Source: Ga0077560 sp046330435
Lineage (GTDB): Bacteria; Actinomycetota; Thermoleophilia; Miltoncostaeales; Miltoncostaeaceae
DNA length: 64,000 bases
Reading direction: 5' to 3'
Assembly (NCBI GenBank): GCA_046330435.1
Contig: JAXLST010000006.1
Location: 248,001-312,000 of the forward strand
In this document: one piece after another, positions 19,244 through 28,200 of the stretch
How the letters are laid out: every line of letters starts with the position of its first letter
How positions within the stretch are numbered: position 1 is the first letter of the stretch
Made by a program: the position numbers and the translations under genes
Notes under the pieces: generated by a model
What the model saw: the letters and a program-made list of their open reading frames with translations, nothing else
Told to the model about the DNA's origin: nothing
The model's database searches: none

Positions 19244-22200
19244 GTGAACGTGCACATGCGCATCGACGGCGCGGCGGCGAACGACAGCATCATCGGGCCG
19301 CGCGACGTGGGGGACGTCAACGGGGACGGCCTGCACGACATCCTCGTGCGCGCGAACACCGCGAGCCCGGCCGGCCGCTCCAACGCCGGCTCGGCGTGGA
19401 TCGTGTTCGGGTCGGCGACCGCGAAGACCGTGGACCTCGCGAGCCTCGGCACCAACGGCTACCAGATCATGGGCGCGTCCTCCGGCGACAACTTCGGCCA
19501 GACGGGCCTGAGCATGGGCGACGTCAACGGCGACGGCCTGGCGGACGTTGCGATCGGCGCCCGGAACGCGTCCAACAACGGGCGCGCGAGTTCCGGCTCC
19601 GTCTACGTGATCTTCGGCAAGTCGACCACCACCACGATCGACACCGCCTCGCTGGGCAGCAACGGCTACCGCATCGACGGCGCCGCCTCGAACACCTACT
19701 TCGGTTCCCGCATCGGCACCGGCGACGTCAACGGCGACGGCAAGGTCGACGTGCTGGCGGGTGCCAGCGGCGAGGACAACAACGGCCGGAACAACTCGGG
19801 CTCCGTGTACGTGGTGTTCGGCAAGTCGGACACCACGACGATCGACGCGGCGAGCCTCGGCACCAAGGGGCGGCGCATCGACGGCGCCGTCGCGGGCGAC
19901 CAGATCGGCGTGAGCCTGCCCGGCGGCGCCGATATCAACAACGACGGCTACGCCGACATCGTCATGTCCTCCCCGTACGCCGACCGCAACGGGCGGACGG
20001 ACTCCGGCTCCACCTGGGTGGTGTTCGGCGGCACGTCGACGACGACGCTGGACCTGGCGTCCATCACCTCGGGGCAGGGCTTCCGCATCGACGGCGCCAC
20101 CGCCGGCGACGGCCTGGGGAACATCGGGCCCATCGGCGACATCGACGACGACGGCTTCGAGGACATCGCGATCACCGCGTCGAGCGCGGGCTACAACGGC
20201 CGCTCGAGCTCGGGGTCGCTGTTCATCGTGCGCGGCGGCACGTCCACCGCGGACGTCGACCTGGCCGGCACCTACAACGGCTTCCGCATCGACGGCGCCG
20301 CCGCGAGCGACGGCCTGAGCTTCGGCTGGGCGGCGGGCGACATCGACGGCGACGGCTACCCGGACATCCTCCTGGGGGCCTCCGGCGCCGACAACAACGG
20401 GCGCACGAACTCCGGCTCGTCGTACGTGGTGTTCGGTGGCTCGCTGGGGTCGAACATCGACCTGGCGACCGCGGGCACGAACGTCATCCGCATCGACGGC
20501 GCGGCCGCCGGTGACGCGCTCGGCACCAGCCTGTCGACGATCGCCGACCTGGGCGGCGACGGCTACCCGGAGCTCATGCTCACCGCGCAGGGCGCGGACA
20601 ACAACGGGCGCAACAACTCCGGGTCCTTCTACGTGGTGGGCTTCACCGAGGCCCTGCCCACCGCCATCACGGGCGGCGTGACCTCCGTCTCCGGGACGGG
20701 CGCGACCCTCCAGGGCACCGTCAACCCCAACGGCCGCGGCGCGAGCTACGTCTTCCAGTACGGAACGTCGCCGCTGCTGGGCACGACGACCGCCTCGGTG
20801 TCGGCCGGGTCCGGGACCGCGGACGTCGCCGCGAGCACCGCGGTCACCGGCCTGCAGGCCAACACGACCTACTACTACCGGGCCCGCGTCACCGACGTGG
20901 ACGGCTACATCCGGTACGGGCAGATCCTGAGCTTCACCACCGACACCACCGCCCCCACCACCCCCACCGTGGCCGGCGGCTCCCTGTCGTGGCTCAGCCA
21001 GGCGTCCACCACCGTCACCGCCTCCGGGTCCACCGACGCCCCCAGCGGCCTCGTGGGGCAGTACTTCAACAACACGACGCTCACCGGCGCCCCGGCCCTC
21101 GCACGCAGCGAGAACATCGACTTCGACTGGGGCACCGGCTCGCCCGGGGTCGGCGTGAACAGCGACAACTTCGGCTCGCGGTGGACCGGCGTGCTGGTGG
21201 TGCCGACGACCGGCGAGTACCGCTTCCGCACGAACTCCGACGACGGGGTGCGGATGTGGGTGGACGGCCACCGGGTCATCAACAACTGGACCTCGCACTC
21301 GGTCACCACCGACACCAGCACGTACCTGAACCTCACCGCCGGCACCCGCGTGGGCATCACGGTGGAGCACTACGAGCTCACCGGCTCGGCGGTGATGCAG
21401 CTGCTGTGGGAGACCCCCACCACCACCGGAACCTTCGCCACCATGCCGGCGAGCGTCTTCGAGCCGGTGAGCGCGGGCCTCGACCACTACGAGTACCGGA
21501 CCTCCACCGACGGCGGCACCACCTGGAGCGCCGCCGCGACGGGCCCCTCCAGGACGATCACCGCCGAGAACCAGACGCTGGTGCAGTTCCGCAGCGTCGA
21601 CGCGTACGGCAACGCCAGCGCCTGGACCCCGGCCGCCTCGGACGCCACGAACACCGTCCGCCTGGACCGCACCGCCCCCACCGCGCCCACCGTCAGCGGC
21701 GGGTCGCTGAGCTGGCAGAGCGTCGCGTCGGTGACGGTCTCCGCCACCGGCTCCACCGACACCGGCGGCTCCGCGCTCTCCGGCTACCAGTACCGCACCA
21801 GCACCGACGGGGGCGCCACCTGGGGCTCCGCGACGAGCGGCAGCAGCCTCACCGTGAGCGCCGAGGGCGAGACGCTGGTGCAGTTCCGGTCGGTCGACGG
21901 CGCCGGCAACACCAGCGCCTGGACCCCCGCGAGCTCCGGCGCCACCAACACCATCCGCATCGACCGCACCGCGCCCACCAACGCGACGGCCTCCGGCGGC
22001 TCCCTGTCCTGGCAGAGCGTCGCCTCGGTCACCGTCACCGGCAGCGGGTCCAGCGGCGGCAACTCCGGCATCGCCGGCTACGAGTACCGGACCTCCACCG
22101 ACGGCGGCACCACCTGGAGCGCCGGGACCTCCGGCAGCAGCGTGACGGTCAGCGAGCAGGGCGAGACCCTGGTCCAGTTCCGCACCACCGACGGCGCCGG

Positions 22201-25200
22201 CAACGTGGGCTCCTGGTCGCCGTCGTCGGCCGTCGCCGGCTCCACCGTCCGCCTGGACCGCACGGCGCCGGGCGGCAACCCGGGCGGCGAGGCCGTGTCC
22301 AACGGCGGCTTCGAGTCCCCGGTCATCCCCACGAACCCCGGGTACGCGGACTACACGGCGGGCCAGTCGATCGGGTCCTGGACCGTCTCGTCCGCCAGCG
22401 TGAGCCTCCACAACACCACGCTCCAGCAGGTGGCCGCGGGAACCCAGGCCCTGGACGTGAACGGCAGCGGCCCCGGCGTCGTCACCCAGACCCTCGCCAC
22501 CACCCCCGGCACCGTGTACCGCATCACGTTCCAGGTGGCCGGCAACACCTATGGCAGCCCCTCGCTGAAGGAGCTGCAGGTGGGCTGGGGCGGGTCCGCC
22601 CTGCGCACCATCCGGTTCGACACCACCGGGCGGTCCACCTCGGCCATGGGCTGGACCACGGTCACCCTGGAGGCGACCGCCACCTCCACCAGCACGGCCC
22701 TCACCTTCACGGGCCTGTCGTCCGGCCAGTACGGGGCCATGGTGGACGCCGTCTCCGCGATCCCCCAGAGCGGCATCTCCGTGAGCGGCGGGTCCCTGAG
22801 CTGGCAGAGCGTCGCCTCGGTCACCGTGAGCGCCTCCGGCGCCACCGACGCGCTGTCCGGCGTGTCCGGCTACCAGTACCGCACCAGCACCGACGGCGGC
22901 ACCACGTGGGGCTCGGCCACGAGCGGCAGCAGCGTCACGATCAGCGCCGAGGGCGAGACGCTCGTCCAGTTCCGCTCGGTCGACGGCGCGGGCAACACCG
23001 GGGCGTGGACCCCGTCGGCCTCCGGCGCGTCGAACACCGTGCGCATCGACCGCACCGCCCCGTCGGCGCCCACCGTCAGCGGCGGGTCGCTCTCCTGGCT
23101 GTCGGCCGGGTCCGGCACGGTCACGGCCTCCGGCAGCACCGACACCGGCGGCTCCGCCCTCTCCGGCTACCAGTACCGCACCAGCACCGACAACGGCACC
23201 ACGTGGAGCTCGGCCACCGCGGGCGGCAGCGTGACGGTCACCGCCGAGGGCCAGACCCTCGTGCAGTACCGCTCGGTCGACGGCGCGGGCAACACCAGCG
23301 CGTGGACGCCCGCCAGCAGCACGGCCGGGTCGACCGTCCGGCTGGACCGCACCGCCCCCACCGCGCCCACCGTCAGCGGCGGGTCACTGAGCTGGCAGAG
23401 CGTCGCCTCGGTCGCCGTGAGCGCCTCCGGCAGCACCGATACCGGCGGCTCCGCCCTGTCGGGCTACCAGTACCGCACCAGCACCGACAATGGCGCGACG
23501 TGGGGCTCGGCGACCTCCGGCAGCAGCGTGAGCGTGACCGCCGAGGGCGAGACGCTGGTGCAGTACCGCTCCGTCGACGGCGCGGGCAACACCAGCGCCT
23601 GGACGCCGGCGAGCTCCGGGGCGTCGAACACGGTGCGCATCGACCGCACCGCCCCCACCGCGCCCACCGTCAGCGGCGGGTCCCTGAGCTGGCAGACCGC
23701 CGCGTCGGTGACGGTCTCGGGCACCGGGTCCACGGACGCCGGCGGCTCGGCGCTGTCGGGCTACCAGTACCGCACCAGCACCGACGGCGGCACCACGTGG
23801 GGCTCCGCGACCGCGGGCGGCAGCGTCACCGTCAGCGCCGAGGGCGAGACCCTCGTGCAGATCCGCTCCGTCGACACCGCCGGGAACACCAGCGCGTGGA
23901 CGCCCGCGAGCGCCGGGGCGGCGAACACCGTCCGCCTGGACCGCACCTCCCCCACCGCGCCCACCGTCAGCGGCGGCTCGCTGAGCTGGCAGAGCGTCGC
24001 GTCGGTCACCGTCAGCGCATCCGGGTCCTCCGGCGGCCCCTCCGGCCTGACCGGCTACGAGTACCGCACCTCCACGGACGCCGGCACCACCTGGAGCGCG
24101 GGCGCGAGCGGGAGCTCGGTCGCGGTCACCGCCGAGGGCGAGACCCTGGTCCAGTTCCGGTCGGTCGACGGCGCGGGGAACACCTCGTCCTGGACCCCCT
24201 CCTCCGCCGGCGCCGGCAACACCGTCCGCATCGACCGCACCGCGGCGACCGCGCCCACCGTGAGCGGCGGATCGCTGAGCTGGCAGAGCGTCGCGTCGGT
24301 CACCGTCAGCGCCTCCGGGTCGTCGGGCGGCGCGGGCGGCCTGTCCGGCTACGAGTACCGCACCAGCACCGACGCCGGCACCACCTGGAGCGCGGCGACC
24401 TCGGGCGCGAGCGTCGCGGTCACCGCCGAGGGCGAGACCCTGATCCAGTTCCGGGCCGTCGACAACGCCGGCAACGCCAGCGCATGGACGCCCGCGCACG
24501 TGGGCGGGGCCAGCGCGAACGGCACCGTCCGGATCGACAGGACGGCCCCCACCGCGCCCACCGTCTCCGGCGGGTCGCTCACCTGGTCCGCCGCGGCCTC
24601 CGCCACGATCTCGGCCACCGGCGGCACGGACTCCGGGGGCTCCGCCCTGTCGGGCGCCCAGTACCGCACCAGCACCGACGGCGGCACCACGTGGAGCGCC
24701 ACCCCGGTCACCGCCTCCAGCCTCGCCGTCACGGCGGAGGGCGAGACCCTCGTCCAGTTCCGGAACGTCGACAACGCGGGCAACGCCAGCGCCTGGACGC
24801 CGGCCTCGAGCGGCGCCTCCAACACGGTCCGCCTGGACCGCAGCGGGCCCACCACGCCCACCGCGAGCGGCGGGTCCCTGAGCTGGCAGAGCGTCGCCTC
24901 GGTCACCGTCACCGGTTCCGGCGCCACGGACGCGTACACCTCGGTCGCCTCGTACCAGTACCGCACGTCCACCGACGGCGGCACCACCTGGAGCGCCGGG
25001 GCGGCCGGCAGCGGCGTGACCGTCAGCGCCGAGGGCGAGACCCTCGTGCAGTTCCGCGCCCTCGACACGCTCGGCAACGCCGGGTCCTGGGGCCCGGCCG
25101 CCGGCACCGCCGGCGGCACCGTGCGCATCAACCGCAGCGGCCCGACCGCGCCCACCGTGAGCGGCGGGTCGCTCTCCTGGCAGAACACCGCGTCCGTCAC

Positions 25201-28200
25201 GATCACCGGCTCCGGCGCCACCGTCGGCGGCGGCACGATCACCGGCTACCAGTACCGCACCAGCACCGACGGCGGGTCAACGTGGGGCTCGGCGACCGCC
25301 GGCAACAGCGTCGCGATCAGCGCCGAGGGCGAGACGGTCGTCCAGTTCCGCGCGATCGACGACGCCGGCAACAGCGGCCCCTGGGGCCCGTCCTCCCCGG
25401 CCGCCGGCAGCACCGCCCGCATCGACCGCACCAACCCCACCGCCCCCACCGTGAGCGGCGGCTCGGCGAGCTGGCAGTCGGTCGCGAGCATCACCCTCTC
25501 GGCCACCGGGGCCACCGACGCCGTCTCCGGGGTGGCGTCGCACGAGTACCGCACCAGCACCGACGGCGGCACCACCTGGACCGCCGCGGCCGCCGGGTCG
25601 ATGGTGATCGTGTCCGCCGAGGGCGACACCCGCGCCCAGTTCCGCTCCGTCGACGCGGCTGGCAACAGCTCGGCCTGGTCCACGGCGGCCATCGCGCGGA
25701 TCGACCGCACGGCGCCCACCGACCCCACCGTGAGCGGCGGGTCGCTGAGCTGGCAGAGCGTGGCCTCGGTCACCGTCTCCGGAACCGGCTCCACCGACTC
25801 GGGCGGCTCCGCGCTCTCCGGCTACGAGTCCCGCACCAGCACCGACGGCGGCACCACCTGGAGCGCCGCGGCGAGCGGGAGCTCGGTCACCGTCACCGCC
25901 GAGGGCGAGACCCTCGTGCAGCTCCGGGCCGTCGACAACGCCGGGAACGCGGGCGCCTGGACCCCCGCCCACGCCGGCGGGGCCAGCGCGGCCGGCACCG
26001 CCCGCATCGACCGCACCGCACCCACCGCGCCCACGGTCTCCGGCGGGTCGCTGAGCTGGCAGAACACCGCGTCCGTGACCGTGTCGGCGAGCGGCAGCGC
26101 GGGCGGTCCCTCCGGGCTCACCGGCTACGAGTACCGCACCAGCACCGACGGCGGCACCACCTGGAGCGCCGCCGCGGCCGGCGCGAGCCTCGCGGTGACC
26201 GCCGAGGGCGAGACGCTGGTGCAGTTCCGCTCCGCAGACGGCGCCGGGAACACCAGCGCCTGGACGCCCGCCTCCGCCGGCGCGTCGAACACGGTGCGCA
26301 TCGACCGCACCGCCCCCGGCGCGCCCACGGTGAGCGGCGGGTCGCTGAGCTGGCAGGACGTCCCGTCGGTCACGATCACCGCCGGCTCGGCGACCGACGC
26401 CGGCTCCGGCGTGGCCTCGTACGAGCGCCGCACCTCCACCGACGGCGGCACCACCTGGAGCGCCGCGAGCACCGGCACCTCGGTCACCGTCATCGCCGAG
26501 GGCGAGACCCTCGTGCAGTTCCGCGCCGTCGACAACGCCGGCATCGCGGGCACGTGGACCCCGGCCCATGCGGGCGGCGCCAGTGCGGCCGGCACCGCCC
26601 GGATCGACCGCACCGCACCCACCGCGCCCTCGGTCTCCGGCGGGTCGCTCACCTGGCAGAACACCGCATCGGTGACGGTGTCGGCCTCCGGGTCCACCGA
26701 CGCCGGCGGCTCCACCCTCACCGGCTACGAGTACCGCACCAGCACCGACGGCGGCACCACCTGGACCGCGGCCGCCGCCGGGTCGTCGGTGACCGTCACC
26801 GCCCAGGGCGAGACCCTGGTGCAGTTCCGCTCCACCGACGGGGCGGGCCACACGAGCGCCTGGACGCCGGCGTCCGCGGGCGCGTCGAACACCGTGCGCA
26901 TCGACCGCACCGCCCCGGCCGCGCCCACCGCGTCCGGCGGGTCGGTGAGCTGGCAGTCCGTGGCGAGCATCACCCTGTCGGCCACCGGCGCCACCGACGC
27001 GCACGCGGGCGTCGCGTCCCACGAGTACCGCACCAGCACCGACGGCGGCACCACCTGGACCGCCCCGGCCGCCGGCGCCATGGTCATCACGTCCTCCGAG
27101 GGCGAGCTGCTCGCCCAGTTCCGCGCGATCGACGCCGCCGGCAACGCCTCGGCGTGGTCGGCCACCGGCATCGCCCGCATCGACCGCACCGACCCCACCG
27201 CCCCCACCGCCTCCGGGGGGTCGGCGAGCTGGCAGAGCACCCCGTCGGTCGCCGTGAGCGCCTCCGGCGGCGCCGACGGCGTGTCCGGCATCGCCGGTGT
27301 CGCCTACCGCACCAGCACCGACGGCGGCACCACCTGGAGCGCGACCGGCTCCGGCAGCCCCGTCCTGGTGACCGCGCAGGGCGAGACCCTGGTGCAGTTC
27401 GCCAACGTCGACGCCGCGGGCAACACCAGCGCCTGGTCGGCGTCCCAGACGGTCCGCATCGACCGCACCGACCCCACGCTGCCCACCGTCACCGGCGGCG
27501 ACCCCGCCTGGCGCAACGCGGCGTCCGCCGCCATCTCGGCCGGCGGCTCCACCGACGCGGGCGGCGCGGCCCTCTCCGGGTACGAGTACCGCACCAGCAC
27601 CGACGGCGGCACCACCTGGAGCGCCCCGGCCGCCGGCCCCGGCGTCGTCGTCTCCGCCGAGGGCGAGACCCTGGCGCAGTTCCGCTCCGTCGACGGCGCG
27701 GGCAACACCTCCGCCTGGACCGCCTCCGCGATCGCCCGCCTCGACCGCACCGACCCGGCCGCCCCCACCGTCTCCGGCGGCTCGCTGTCCTGGCAGAACA
27801 CCGCCTCGGTCACCATCACCGCGTCCGGCGCGACCGACGCCGGCGGCTCGGCCCTGACCGGTTACGAGTACCGCACCAGCACCGACGGCGGCACCGCGTG
27901 GAGCGCCCCGGCGACCGGCACGTCGGTCACGGTGAGCGCCGAGGGCGAGACCCTCGCGCAGTTCCGCTCGGTGGACGGCGCGGGCAACGCATCCGCCTGG
28001 ACCCCGGCTCACGTGGGCGGTCCCACCGCCGCGGGCACCGCGCGCATCGACCGGGCCGCCCCGGCCGCCCCCACCGGCGTCTCGGCGCCCGCGGCGACGG
28101 CGACCGACCCGGTCGTCACCTGGAACGCCGTCGGCGACGCGAGCTCCTACATCGTCACCCGCAACGGCGTGCAGGTGGGCACCACCGCGGGCACCACGTT

